Shown here piece after piece: positions 1 through 7,767 of a stretch of 64,000 bases of DNA. This DNA is from Microbacterium stercoris (GTDB lineage Bacteria; Actinomycetota; Actinomycetes; Actinomycetales; Microbacteriaceae), in contig NZ_JAGFOA010000007.1 of the NCBI RefSeq assembly GCF_017592545.1, forward strand, positions 62,001 through 126,000, read 5' to 3'. A program made the position numbers and the translations under genes. Within the stretch, counting starts at the first letter, position 1, and each line of letters begins with the position of its first letter. The notes below the pieces were generated by a model. It saw only the letters and a program-made list of their open reading frames with translations, had not been told where the DNA came from and made no database searches.

Positions 1-494
1 GTGGCGGTGCCCGAGCCGTTGGAGGATCCGGATCCGAACGCGCTGGTCAGATACGCGCGGTTGTAGGGCGACTCGGCGCGGCCGTAGAGCCCGCGCTGCA
101 TGCCGCCGTTGGCCATGGGCGGCATGTTCGTGAGCCCGAGGCAGATCGCGCCGCCCGCGCGGAGGCGCTCGATCGCGTAGGCATCGCGCTGCGCCACGAG
201 CCGCGCGAACGCCGGACTGCCGGCAGCGGCGGTGAGGCCGCGCACGAGGTAGCTGTCCTTCGCGGTGTAGGGGATGCCGTCGAGCGGACTCCACGTCGCC
301 CCCGCGGCCCGGCGGGCGTCGGAGGCGGCCGCCTCCGCGAGCGCCTCGGGATTGCGCACGACCACCGCGTTGAGGGCGCCGTCGTACGCGTCGATCCGCG
401 CGAGATAGGCCTCCACGAGCTCGACCGCGGTGGTGCGGCCGTCGGCCAGGGCGGCCTGCAGGTCAGCGATCGACGCCTCATGCACCTCGATCAC
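1..494 (-). CDS. Amidase-signature family hydrolase, 3' end cut by window
   Basis: The visible 164 N-terminal residues match the amidase signature (AS) family: a catalytic-lysine region (GIPYTAKDS, Lys about residue 79) and the start of the Ser-rich signature (GSGSSNGSG, residues 154-162) at the window edge. AS enzymes hydrolyse amide bonds with a Ser-cisSer-Lys triad in the cytoplasm. The GTG start at 494 overlaps the stop of the upstream deiminase gene (GTGA), so the two are translationally coupled and probably serve one pathway. If the deiminase acts on agmatine, this amidase might process the carbamoyl or amide product, but that is inference; the usual partner is a nitrilase-family amidohydrolase. 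The C-terminal two thirds lie outside the window. Confidence 0.85.
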   Translation of the reverse strand, partial: MIEVHEASIADLQAALADGRTTAVELVEAYLARIDAYDGALNAVVVRNPEALAEAAASDARRAAGATWSPLDGIPYTAKDSYLVRGLTAAAGSPAFARLVAQRDAYAIERLRAGGAICLGLTNMPPMANGGMQRGLYGRAESPYNRAYLTSAFGSGSSNGSGTA

Positions 495-1543
495 CGCGCA
501 CCGCCGATCGGCTGCGCAGTCGGGGTGACAGCCGGCTGGTGCTGCGTGATGCAGTGGATGCCGCCGCCGCGCGCGAAGATCTCGCGCGCGTCCACGGTCA
601 CCACGCGGCGGCCGGGGTACTCCTCCGCGAGGATCGCCGCAGCCCGCGCGTCGGCCTCGGGCTCGCCGAAGCCGCAGGCGATGACGCCGCCGTTCACCAC
701 GAGGTGATTGACGTAGCTCCAGTCGACGGGTCCGTGGGCGTCGGTCAGGGTGGCGGGCGCCGGCAGGTCGACGACCTCGAACGTGCGTCCCGCGGCATCC
801 GTCTCCTGCGACAAGATCGCGCGCAGCTCGCGCGTGACGGCGTGATCCGGATGCGCCGGATCGGCCTGGTGATGCAGCAGCAGACGGCCGGGCGAGGGGA
901 TGGTCGCGACGATGTCGACGTGGCCGTTGGTGCCGAGGTCGTCGTAGTCGCGCGTGAGGCCGCGGGGGAGCCACACGGCCTTCGTGGCCCCGAGCGTGCG
1001 GGCCATCTCGGCCTCCACCCGCTCCCGGTCGGCGAACGGGTTGCGGCGGGGGTCGAGCTGCACGGTGTCGGTGAGCAGCACGGTGCCCTCGCCGTCGACG
1101 TGGATGCCGCCGCCCTCGTTCACGAGCAGCGACGGCACGACCTCGGCGCCGACGTGCTCGGCGATCCGCCGCGCGTGCGCGGCCGACTTCTGCCACTGCG
1201 CCCAGTCGGGGGCGCCCCATCCGTTGAAGATCCAGTCGACGGCGCCGAGTGTGCCGCCGTCGGTGACGCAGGTGGGTCCGTGATCGCGCATCCAGAACTC
1301 GTCGACCTCGGCCTCGATGATCTCGATCTCGGACGACAGCATGCGTCGCGCGCGTGCGAGCTCGGACGGATCCACGAGCATCGTCACCGGCTCGAAGTCG
1401 GCGGTGGCGTGGGCCACGGCGGCCCACGCGGCGTAGCCCGCCTCGCGCTCGACGTCGGTCGCGCCCAGGGTGACGCCCTCACGCGGGAAGGCCATCCAGG
1501 TGCGCTCGTGCGGGGCGCCTTCGGCCGGCATGTGCCACGACAT
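491..1543 (-). CDS. Agmatine deiminase / peptidylarginine-deiminase family protein
   Basis: 350 residues from the ATG at 1543, preceded by a GGAGA ribosome site. Motifs of the agmatine deiminase (AguA) family are intact: WMRDHGP (84-90), NEGGGIHVDGEG (142-153), GTNGHVD (205-211) and the catalytic cysteine in GGGIHCITQ (Cys331). The family converts agmatine to N-carbamoylputrescine and ammonia through a covalent thiouronium intermediate. It is divergent from the TetR gene at 1607, with a palindrome between them, and is co-translated with the downstream amidase. The substrate could be another guanidino compound; the nearby guanidine/urea island at 9.5-16.4 kb makes broader guanidino-nitrogen use plausible. 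An in-frame ATG at 1576 was rejected because it lies inside the operator and lacks a ribosome site. Confidence 0.85.
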   Translation of the reverse strand: MSWHMPAEGAPHERTWMAFPREGVTLGATDVEREAGYAAWAAVAHATADFEPVTMLVDPSELARARRMLSSEIEIIEAEVDEFWMRDHGPTCVTDGGTLGAVDWIFNGWGAPDWAQWQKSAAHARRIAEHVGAEVVPSLLVNEGGGIHVDGEGTVLLTDTVQLDPRRNPFADRERVEAEMARTLGATKAVWLPRGLTRDYDDLGTNGHVDIVATIPSPGRLLLHHQADPAHPDHAVTRELRAILSQETDAAGRTFEVVDLPAPATLTDAHGPVDWSYVNHLVVNGGVIACGFGEPEADARAAAILAEEYPGRRVVTVDAREIFARGGGIHCITQHQPAVTPTAQPIGGAR

Positions 1544-1556
1544 GGTTTCTCCGTTT

Positions 1557-1580
1557 CTTGTTGATCGCATGATCAATAAG
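1557..1580. promoter_or_regulatory. Palindromic operator between deiminase and TetR genes
   Basis: Two 10-bp arms (CTTGTTGATC and GATCAATAAG) match at 9 of 10 positions around a 4-bp spacer. The element lies 14 bp upstream of the deiminase start and 27 bp before the TetR GTG. Size and position are typical of a TetR-dimer operator controlling both divergent genes; binding itself is inferred. Confidence 0.6.
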
Positions 1581-1606
1581 TTGAGGGTACGAGCTACGCT
1601 GGGGGA

Positions 1607-2197
1607 GTGTCAACGCCCGCAGCCCGGCCCCGCGCCGCCCGACGCTCTCCCGAGGAGCGTCGCGCAGCGATCGCCGACGCCGCGCGCGCGGTCGCGCTCG
1701 GCGACGGCCTCGCCGCCGTCACCCTGCGCGCGGTCGCCGCCCGTGCCGGCGTGGCACCCGCCCTCGTCGCCCACTACGCGGACAGCGGTATGGACGCGCT
1801 CGTCGCCGAGGTGTTCACGACGATCGTCGCTGCCGAGCTGGCCGAGGTCACGGCGCTGGTCGCGCGCGAATCGGATGAGCGCGCGGCGCTCGCCGCGATG
1901 ATCCGCACGCTCGCGGGCGGCGCGCGCGACGAGGTCACCGCCGTCTGGGTCGAGTCGTGGGCGCTCGGTCGCCGCAACGAACCGCTGGCCGCGGCGGTGC
2001 GGGAGCAGATGGATGCGTGGCACGGTCTTGTGCGCTCGCTGGTCGAGCCGTTCGGCGTGCCGGATCCGAACGCCGCGGCCTGGCAGATCCTCGCGATGAT
2101 CGACGGCACCGGTGCTCAGTCGCTCGTGCGCTGGGGCGCGTCCGACGATCGCAGCGACCTGCTGCTGCGGGCGATCGAGGGGATGCTCGCGCCGTAG
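1607..2197 (+). CDS. TetR/AcrR family transcriptional regulator
   Basis: 196 residues from a GTG start. An N-terminal helix-turn-helix is visible at about residues 10-60 (RRAAIADAARAVAL, then VTLRAVAARAGVAPALVAHY), the standard TetR DNA-binding layout; the rest is an alpha-helical ligand-binding region with no recognisable specificity. It is transcribed away from the deiminase/amidase pair across a 24-bp palindrome, so the simplest model is a local repressor relieved by a guanidino or amide substrate. The product resembles a BetI-like TetR protein in length and N-terminus, but the ligand cannot be read from sequence. Confidence 0.85.
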   Translation: MSTPAARPRAARRSPEERRAAIADAARAVALGDGLAAVTLRAVAARAGVAPALVAHYADSGMDALVAEVFTTIVAAELAEVTALVARESDERAALAAMIRTLAGGARDEVTAVWVESWALGRRNEPLAAAVREQMDAWHGLVRSLVEPFGVPDPNAAAWQILAMIDGTGAQSLVRWGASDDRSDLLLRAIEGMLAP

Positions 2198-2239
2198 GTC
2201 AGCGCCTCCGCCGAGCCGAAGCGGTCGCGCGATGCCGGT

Positions 2240-3448
2240 TCAGTCGGCGTCGAGCAGACGCCGCAGGTGCTTTCCCACGGCGGCCGTCTCGATCAGGAAC
2301 CCATCGTGCCCGAAGTCGCTCACGAGCACGACCGCCTCGTCGCCGTCGAGCGTGCGAGGGATCCCCCTCGCGATCTGGTGCTGGCCCTCGATCGGGAACA
2401 GGCGATCCGAGTCGATGCCGAGCACGAGCGTGGTCGCGGTGACCTGCGCGAGGGCGTCGTCTACACCGCCGCGGCCGCGCCCGACATCGTGCGAGTCCAT
2501 CGCGCCGACCAGGCGGACGTAGGCGTTCGCATCGAAGCGGCGCGTGAACTTGTTGCCGTGGAAGTCGAGGTACGACTCGACCGCGAAGCGCCCGCCGTGG
2601 CCGAGGGGGCTGACGCCCGACTGCCACGATCGCTGGAAGCGCGAGTTGAGCTCGGTGGGGCTGCGGTAGTTGAGCAGCGCCATGCGGCGAGCGAGGGCGA
2701 GGCCGCGATGCGGGCCGTCGCCGTCCGGGGCGCCGTAGTATTCGCCGCCGCGGAAGCGCGGATCCATGTCGATGGCCTGCAGCTGCACCGAGTTGAGCGC
2801 GATCTGATCGGCCGTCGTCACCGGGGGCGAGGAGAGCACGGCCAGTCGCCTCAGGCGATCCGGATGCCCGACGCCCCATTCGAGCGCGTGCATACCGCCC
2901 ATCGAGCCGCCGATGACGGCGGCCCACACGTCGATGCCGAGGTGGTCTGCCAGGCGCACCTGCGCCTCGACTTGGTCGCGCACCGTGACATACGGGAAGC
3001 GGGAGGCCCACTCCGCGCCGTCGGGGTGGATCGAGGCGGGGCCGGTGGAGCCCTGGCAGCCGCCCAGGATGTTCGGGGCGACGACGAAGAAGCGATCGGT
3101 GTCGATCGGAGCGCCGGGACCGACGATCTCGCCCCACCATCCGGCGGTGGCGTGGCCGGGACCGGCGTCGCCGCGCACGTGACTGTCTCCGGTGAGCGCG
3201 TGCGCGATCAGGATCGCGTTGTCGCGCGCCTCGTTCAGCTCGCCCCACGTCTCATAGGCGAGGCGGAACGAGGGCAGCGACTCGCCGCTCTCCAGGTGCA
3301 GCTCCCCGAAGGAGGCGAACCGGCGTTCGCCGATCGGGTCGCCGTCCTGCCACGCGCCGGACGCGGGCGGACGACCGACCATCGAACGGGCATCGGCCTC
3401 CGTGATGAGGCTCGACGGCACCGTGTCCTCGGAGATCTGCCAGTCCAT
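2240..3448 (-). CDS. metX: Homoserine O-acetyltransferase
   Basis: 402 residues, alpha/beta-hydrolase fold. The nucleophile elbow GGSMGGMHALEW (Ser182) and the remaining triad residues in LGIDSDRLFP (Asp346 or Asp348) and FGHDGF (His381) are present, with the family block ALTGDSH near residue 87. The enzyme transfers acetyl from acetyl-CoA to homoserine, the first committed step to methionine by direct sulfhydrylation. It lies downstream of metY on the same strand, but a strong hairpin ends 26 nt before its ATG, so metX may depend on readthrough or a separate promoter. Length is normal for MetX. Acetyl versus succinyl specificity is inferred from context; actinobacterial MetX enzymes are acetyltransferases. 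Confidence 0.95.
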   Translation of the reverse strand: MDWQISEDTVPSSLITEADARSMVGRPPASGAWQDGDPIGERRFASFGELHLESGESLPSFRLAYETWGELNEARDNAILIAHALTGDSHVRGDAGPGHATAGWWGEIVGPGAPIDTDRFFVVAPNILGGCQGSTGPASIHPDGAEWASRFPYVTVRDQVEAQVRLADHLGIDVWAAVIGGSMGGMHALEWGVGHPDRLRRLAVLSSPPVTTADQIALNSVQLQAIDMDPRFRGGEYYGAPDGDGPHRGLALARRMALLNYRSPTELNSRFQRSWQSGVSPLGHGGRFAVESYLDFHGNKFTRRFDANAYVRLVGAMDSHDVGRGRGGVDDALAQVTATTLVLGIDSDRLFPIEGQHQIARGIPRTLDGDEAVVLVSDFGHDGFLIETAAVGKHLRRLLDAD

Positions 3449-3474
3449 AGGCCCATTCTGCCTGGGTGCGAGAA

Positions 3475-3503
3475 AGGCCCGCCCCGTGTTACGGGGCGGG
3501 CCT
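3475..3503 (-). terminator. Strong hairpin terminator between metY and metX
   Basis: A perfect 13-bp GC-rich stem (3475-3487 with 3491-3503) with a 3-nt loop is followed on the reverse strand by TTTCTC. It sits 26 nt after the metY stop and 26 nt before the metX start, acting as an intrinsic terminator or attenuator for metY transcripts. Confidence 0.8.
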
Positions 3504-3529
3504 CAGCGTCGGAAGGTGACGCGACCGTG

Positions 3530-4858
3530 TTACGCGCGCGCAGCTGCCGTGGTGGCGCGCGCCACCTCGAGCGCCTGAGCGAGATCGGCGAGCAGGTCCT
3601 CGACGTTCTCGAGGCCCACCGAGAGGCGCACGAGGCCCGGGGTGACACCCGCGCTGAGCTGCTGCTCCGGGGTGAGCTGCGAGTGAGTGGTCGATGCCGG
3701 GTGGATGACGAGCGATCGCACGTCGCCGATGTTGGCCAGGTGGCTGAACAGCTTCAGCGAGTCGACGAACGCGCGGCCGGCGTCGACGCCGCCCTTGAGC
3801 TCGAACGACAGCACCGCTCCCACGCCCTGCGGGGCGTAGTGGTTGGCAGCCGCGTACCACGGCGAGGTGGGCAGGCCCGAGTAGTAGACGGTGGCCACGT
3901 CGGAGTGGTTCTCGAGCCACTCGGCGACCTGCTGGGCGTTGTGCACGTGACGCTCGACGCGCAGCGAGAGCGTCTCGATGCCCTGCAGGAGCTGCCAGGC
4001 GCTCTGCGGCGAGATCGAGGCGCCGAGGTCGCGCAGCAGCTGCACACGCGCCTTGATGATGTACGCGAGCTCGTCGCCGACGGCCTCGGTGTAGACCGCG
4101 CCGTGGTACGACGGGTCCGGAGCCGTCAGGCCGGGGAAGCGGTCGGCGTTGTTCGACCAGCTGAAGCGACCGCCGTCGATGATGACGCCGCCGATGGTGG
4201 TGCCGTGACCGCCGAGGAACTTGGTGGCGGAGTGGACGATGATGTCGGCGCCGTGCTCGAACGGGCGGATCAGGTACGGCGTGGCGATCGTGTTGTCGAC
4301 GATCAGCGGCACGCCGCTCTCGTGGGCGATGTCCGCGACCGTGCGGATGTCGAGCACGTTGATCGCCGGGTTGCCGATGGTCTCGGCGAAGAAGAGCTTG
4401 GTGTTCGGGCGCACCGCGGCCTTCCAGGCCTCGGGGTCGTCCTGGTTCTCGACGAAGGTCGTCTCGATGCCGAGCTTGGCGAGCGTGTACTTGAAGAGGT
4501 TGTACGTGCCGCCGTAGATCGACGACGACGAGACGATGTGGTCGCCGGCCTGGGCGATGTTCAGCACCGCGAAGGTCTCGGCGGCCTGGCCCGAGGCGAC
4601 CAGCAGCGCGCCCGTGCCGCCCTCGAGCGCGGCGAGGCGCTGCTCGACGACGTCCTGCGTCGGGTTCTGGATGCGCGTGTAGATGTTGCCGGTCTCGGCC
4701 AGGGCGAACAGGTTGGTCGCGTGCTGCGAGTCGCGGAAGACGTACGACGTGGTCTGGTAGATCGGCGTCGCGCGGGCTCCCGTGACCGGGTCGGGCTGCG
4801 CGCCGGCGTGGATCTGCAGCGTCTCGAAACGCAGCTGCGGCTTGTTCTCGTCGGACAT
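3530..4858 (-). CDS. metY: O-acetylhomoserine aminocarboxypropyltransferase (sulfhydrylase)
   Basis: 442 residues from the ATG at 4858, behind a strong GGGGGAGG ribosome site. This is a Cys/Met-metabolism PLP enzyme: SATKFLGGHGT carries the Schiff-base lysine (Lys213), and DNTIATPY and VASGQAA are typical. It condenses O-acetylhomoserine with sulfide to make homocysteine. The 442-residue length fits MetY rather than the shorter MetB/MetC (~390). It is divergent from the SDR at 5007. I looked in the ~150-nt leader for a SAM riboswitch and saw none I could support. Confidence 0.93.
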   Translation of the reverse strand: MSDENKPQLRFETLQIHAGAQPDPVTGARATPIYQTTSYVFRDSQHATNLFALAETGNIYTRIQNPTQDVVEQRLAALEGGTGALLVASGQAAETFAVLNIAQAGDHIVSSSSIYGGTYNLFKYTLAKLGIETTFVENQDDPEAWKAAVRPNTKLFFAETIGNPAINVLDIRTVADIAHESGVPLIVDNTIATPYLIRPFEHGADIIVHSATKFLGGHGTTIGGVIIDGGRFSWSNNADRFPGLTAPDPSYHGAVYTEAVGDELAYIIKARVQLLRDLGASISPQSAWQLLQGIETLSLRVERHVHNAQQVAEWLENHSDVATVYYSGLPTSPWYAAANHYAPQGVGAVLSFELKGGVDAGRAFVDSLKLFSHLANIGDVRSLVIHPASTTHSQLTPEQQLSAGVTPGLVRLSVGLENVEDLLADLAQALEVARATTAAARA

Positions 4859-5006
4859 CCGAACCTCCCCCTCAGGGCCTTGCGGACGGGTCTTTCCCGG
4901 CCTGTGCTTCGACCGTACGTCGGCCCCTCTGACCGGGCAATTCATCGGACACGCGGCGTCATACATCCGGCGCCGTCGCTCAGGTTGCGACAGGTAGCGT
5001 TGATCC

Positions 5007-5816
5007 GTGACCACCAGCGAAGCAGGCGCCGCACGGCGCGCCGTCGTGACGGGAGCCAGTTCGGGTATCGGAGAGGCGGCGGTGCGCGCGCTCCGGGCAT
5101 CCGGATGGGAGGTGCTCGGCGTCGCGCGCCGGGCGGACCGGCTCGCCGCGCTCGCGGCCGAGACGGGCGCCGACGTGTTCGCCGCCGACCTCACCCGACA
5201 GGCCGATGTCGACGCGCTCGCTGCGCACGTCGCGGCCACGGGAGGCGTCACCTCGCTCGTGCACGTCGCCGGCGGCGCGCGCGGCACCGATCGGGTCGAG
5301 GACGGCGATCCCGTCGACTGGGCGTGGATGTTCGAAGTCAACGCGCTCTCGGCGCAGCGTCTCGTCAAGGCCCTGCTTCCCCAGCTGCGCGACGCGATCC
5401 GATCCGAGATCGCTCGAGCCGGCAGGGGCCACGCCGACACTCTCTTCGTCACCTCGACCGCGGCGCAGGTCGCGTATCCGGGCGGGGGTGGCTACAACGC
5501 CGCCAAGGCCGCCGAGGCGATGCTGGTGCACGCGCTGCGTCAGGAGCTCAACGGCGAGCCGATCCGGGTGATCGAGGTCGCCCCGGGCATGGTGCACACG
5601 CCCGAGTTCACGCTGAACCGCGTGGGCGACCAGAGCACCGCCGACGCGCTGTACGAGGGGGTCGATCACCCGCTCGTCGCGGAGGACGTCGCCGACGTCA
5701 TCGCGTATGCGCTCAACGCGCCGGGCCACGTCAACCTCGACCTCATCACGATGCGACCGGTCGCCCAGTCGGCCCAGCATCTGCTTCACCGCGGCACCCT
5801 CTCGCCGCGCGACTGA
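5007..5816 (+). CDS. Short-chain dehydrogenase/reductase (SDR)
   Basis: 269 residues from a GTG start. A classical [11 protein letters not shown] nucleotide-binding motif (15-22), [19 protein letters not shown] bearing the catalytic Ser, Tyr and Lys, and the [11 protein letters not shown] loop. It reduces or oxidises a carbonyl/alcohol using NAD(P)(H); substrate unknown. The C-terminus ([13 protein letters not shown]) resembles the YdfG/serine-3-dehydrogenase-like subgroup, which is only a weak hint. It is divergent from metY and about 30 nt upstream of the phosphoribosyltransferase gene, probably forming one transcript with it and ung. Confidence 0.88.
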   Translation: MTTSEAGAARRAVVTGASSGIGEAAVRALRASGWEVLGVARRADRLAALAAETGADVFAADLTRQADVDALAAHVAATGGVTSLVHVAGGARGTDRVEDGDPVDWAWMFEVNALSAQRLVKALLPQLRDAIRSEIARAGRGHADTLFVTSTAAQVAYPGGGGYNAAKAAEAMLVHALRQELNGEPIRVIEVAPGMVHTPEFTLNRVGDQSTADALYEGVDHPLVAEDVADVIAYALNAPGHVNLDLITMRPVAQSAQHLLHRGTLSPRD

Positions 5817-5845
5817 TCCTCCACAAGAGGAACGAAAGGACCCCC

Positions 5846-6352
5846 GTGGCAGACACCCACATCCGCGAGCACCTCTCCTGGGACGGCTTCGGCGACGCGA
5901 CCCGCGATCTCGCGCGGCGCATCCTCGACGACGGCTTCGTCCCCGAGGTCGTCGTCGCGATCGCCCGCGGCGGCCTCCTGCCGGCCGGCGCCATCGCGTA
6001 CGGCCTCGGCGCGAAGAACTGCGGCGCCCTGAACGTCGAGTTCTACACGGGCATCGGCACCGTGCTCGACGCCCCGGAGGTGCTGCCTCCCGAGCTCGAC
6101 ATGGCCTACCTCGGCGGTCGCCGGGTGCTCCTCGTCGACGACGTGGCCGACTCGGGTCGCACCCTCGCGCTCGCGGTCGATCTGCTGAAGAACCAGGGCG
6201 CCGATGTGCGCTCGGTCACGATCTACACCAAGCCCACCACGATCATCGAGCCCGACTACGCGTGGAAGGCCACCGACCTGTGGATCGACTTCCCGTGGTC
6301 GTGGAAGGGCACGGTCGTCGAGGAGGACGCCGGCGCGGAGGGCTCGGCCTGA
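5846..6352 (+). CDS. Phosphoribosyltransferase (xanthine/hypoxanthine-type PRTase)
   Basis: 168 residues from a GTG start with GAAAGGA five bases upstream. The PRPP-binding loop is clear: [14 protein letters not shown] (94-107). The substrate hood and N-terminal [13 protein letters not shown] are typical of type I PRTases of the Gpt/HGPRT-like group annotated in actinobacteria. Likely role: purine base salvage with PRPP in the cytoplasm, though exact base specificity is not visible. Its TGA overlaps the start of ung, so the two are translationally coupled. Confidence 0.85.
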   Translation: MADTHIREHLSWDGFGDATRDLARRILDDGFVPEVVVAIARGGLLPAGAIAYGLGAKNCGALNVEFYTGIGTVLDAPEVLPPELDMAYLGGRRVLLVDDVADSGRTLALAVDLLKNQGADVRSVTIYTKPTTIIEPDYAWKATDLWIDFPWSWKGTVVEEDAGAEGSA

Positions 6353-7041
6353 ACCTCGACGTCGTCGACCCGGGCTGGGCCCGTGTGCTCGCGCCGGTCG
6401 CTGGCGAGATCGACGCGCTCGCGCAGCGCCTGACCGCCGATCCGGAGGGTTTCCTTCCGGCGCCGGATCAGGTGCTGCGCGCGTTCCAGCGTCCGCTCGC
6501 GGACGTGAGGGTGCTGATCGTCGGGCAGGATCCGTACCCCACGCCCGGGCATCCGATCGGCCTGTCGTTCGCGGTGGACCGTCACGTGCGGCCGCTGCCG
6601 CCCAGCCTGCGCAACATCTACCGCGAGCTGCACGACGATCTCGGCATCGAGCCCGCCGAGCACGGCGACCTGTCGGCGTGGGCGGATCAGGGTGTGCTGC
6701 TGCTGAATCGCGTGCTGACCGTGCGGCCGGGTCCGGGCCAGGCGGGCTCGCATCGCGGCTGGGGCTGGGAGCAGGTGACGGCGCACGCCATCCGCGCTCT
6801 GGCCGAGCGCGGCGGGCCGCTCGTCGCGATCCTCTGGGGCAACCCCGCGCGCGAGCTCAAGCCGCTGCTGGGCGATGTGCCCGTCATCGAGTCGGCGCAT
6901 CCGTCGCCGCTGTCCGCGCGATCCGGCTTCTTCGGATCCCGGCCCTTCTCGCGTGCGAACGAGCTGCTGATCGCGCAGGGCGCGGATCCTGTCGACTGGA
7001 CGATCCAGCGGCGACACACGCTCGACATCCCCGGGTTCTAG
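6349..7041 (+). CDS. ung: Uracil-DNA glycosylase, apparently CTG-initiated
   Basis: Family 1 UDG, about 230 residues: motif [16 protein letters not shown] (catalytic Asp61) and the second motif [14 protein letters not shown], removing uracil from DNA to start base-excision repair. The Pro after GQDPY, where enterobacteria have His, is normal in actinobacteria. The start is unusual: the conserved N-terminal Trp (residue 10) has no ATG, GTG or TTG before it in frame. A CTG at 6349 overlaps the upstream stop (CTGA) and has GGAGGG at an ideal 6-nt spacing. The next GTG, at 6385, would remove the conserved Trp. I therefore annotate a CTG start; a sequence error is the alternative. Confidence 0.9.
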   Translation: MNLDVVDPGWARVLAPVAGEIDALAQRLTADPEGFLPAPDQVLRAFQRPLADVRVLIVGQDPYPTPGHPIGLSFAVDRHVRPLPPSLRNIYRELHDDLGIEPAEHGDLSAWADQGVLLLNRVLTVRPGPGQAGSHRGWGWEQVTAHAIRALAERGGPLVAILWGNPARELKPLLGDVPVIESAHPSPLSARSGFFGSRPFSRANELLIAQGADPVDWTIQRRHTLDIPGF

Positions 7042-7050
7042 GCTGTTCGC

Positions 7051-7677
7051 ATGCTCGAGGAGGAATACCAGAAGCGGCGTGCGCTGCCGCGCCACCTGCA
7101 GAAGCAGCCGGAGCCCGAGCGTCCCTTCTCGTACGAGATCCGCCCGGCGCGCATCGGCGACCTGCCGGACATCCGCGAGATCTACAACTACTACGTGCGC
7201 AACTCGGTGGTCACCTTCGACGAGAAGGCGTGGACGCATAAGAAGTGGCGCGAGAAGTTCGACCACCTGCAGAAGCTCGGACTGCCGTTCCTCGTCGCGG
7301 TCGCCCCCACCGGCCAGGTGCTCGGCTACGCGCTGGTCTCGCCCTGGGCGGGCAAGTCGGCGTTCCGGTACACGGTCGAGAACTCGATCTACCTGGGCCA
7401 GGCGGCCACGGGCAAGGGCCTCGGGCGCGCGCTGCTGGAGGCGCTCATCGAGGCGTGCGAGGAGATCGGGCTGCGTCAGCTGGTGGCGGTGGTCAGCGAC
7501 AAGGGCGCCGAGGGATCCATCGCGCTCCACGAGAAGCTCGGCTTCGTCGAGGTGGGCCGGATGGGCCGGGTCGGCTACAAGTTCGACCGCTGGCTGGGCA
7601 CGGTGTACCTGCAGAAGCAGCTGAACCCGAAGAAGAAGACGGGCATCCTGAAGCGGATCTTCGGCGCCGACGACTGA
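7051..7677 (+). CDS. GNAT family N-acetyltransferase (phosphinothricin-acetyltransferase-like)
   Basis: 208 residues. A GNAT domain spans about residues 27-190: YEIRPARIGDLPDIREIYNYYV at the start, acetyl-CoA pyrophosphate loop QAATGKGLGRALL, then AVVSDKGAEGSIALHEKLGFVEVG, the pattern of the Pat/MddA subgroup that acetylates phosphinothricin-like amino acids or methionine sulfoximine. A charged N-terminal 25 residues and a basic C-terminal tail (KKKTGILKRIFGADD) flank the domain. It starts 9 nt after the ung stop, so it is probably in the same transcript. Actual substrate unknown; such genes often protect against glutamine-synthetase inhibitors. Confidence 0.85.
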   Translation: MLEEEYQKRRALPRHLQKQPEPERPFSYEIRPARIGDLPDIREIYNYYVRNSVVTFDEKAWTHKKWREKFDHLQKLGLPFLVAVAPTGQVLGYALVSPWAGKSAFRYTVENSIYLGQAATGKGLGRALLEALIEACEEIGLRQLVAVVSDKGAEGSIALHEKLGFVEVGRMGRVGYKFDRWLGTVYLQKQLNPKKKTGILKRIFGADD

Positions 7678-7710
7678 TCGCCGCTCAGCACCGCCTCTGA
7701 TGGCGAATCG

Positions 7711-7743
7711 AAGGCGCCCACGGTCTCGGACCGTGGGCGCCTT
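7711..7743. terminator. Bidirectional terminator between convergent genes
   Basis: A perfect 15-bp stem (7711-7725 with 7729-7743) around a TCG loop lies between the GNAT stop at 7677 and the stop of the reverse-strand symporter at 7768. It can end both transcripts. Confidence 0.85.
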
Positions 7744-7767
7744 CTCGCCGGAGGGGATAAAACCGGA

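Noticed and set aside
4859..5006. Possible SAM riboswitch upstream of metY
   Set aside because: I looked for conserved SAM-I/II/IV cores in the leader and found only a normal ribosome site and a modest hairpin; unsupported without a covariance search.
2267..6352. A 1361-codon open frame on the forward strand that looks like one giant gene
   Set aside because: Most of it is antisense to metX and metY, which have clear protein motifs; only the last 168 codons (the phosphoribosyltransferase, own ribosome site and GTG) are real. High GC keeps antisense frames open.
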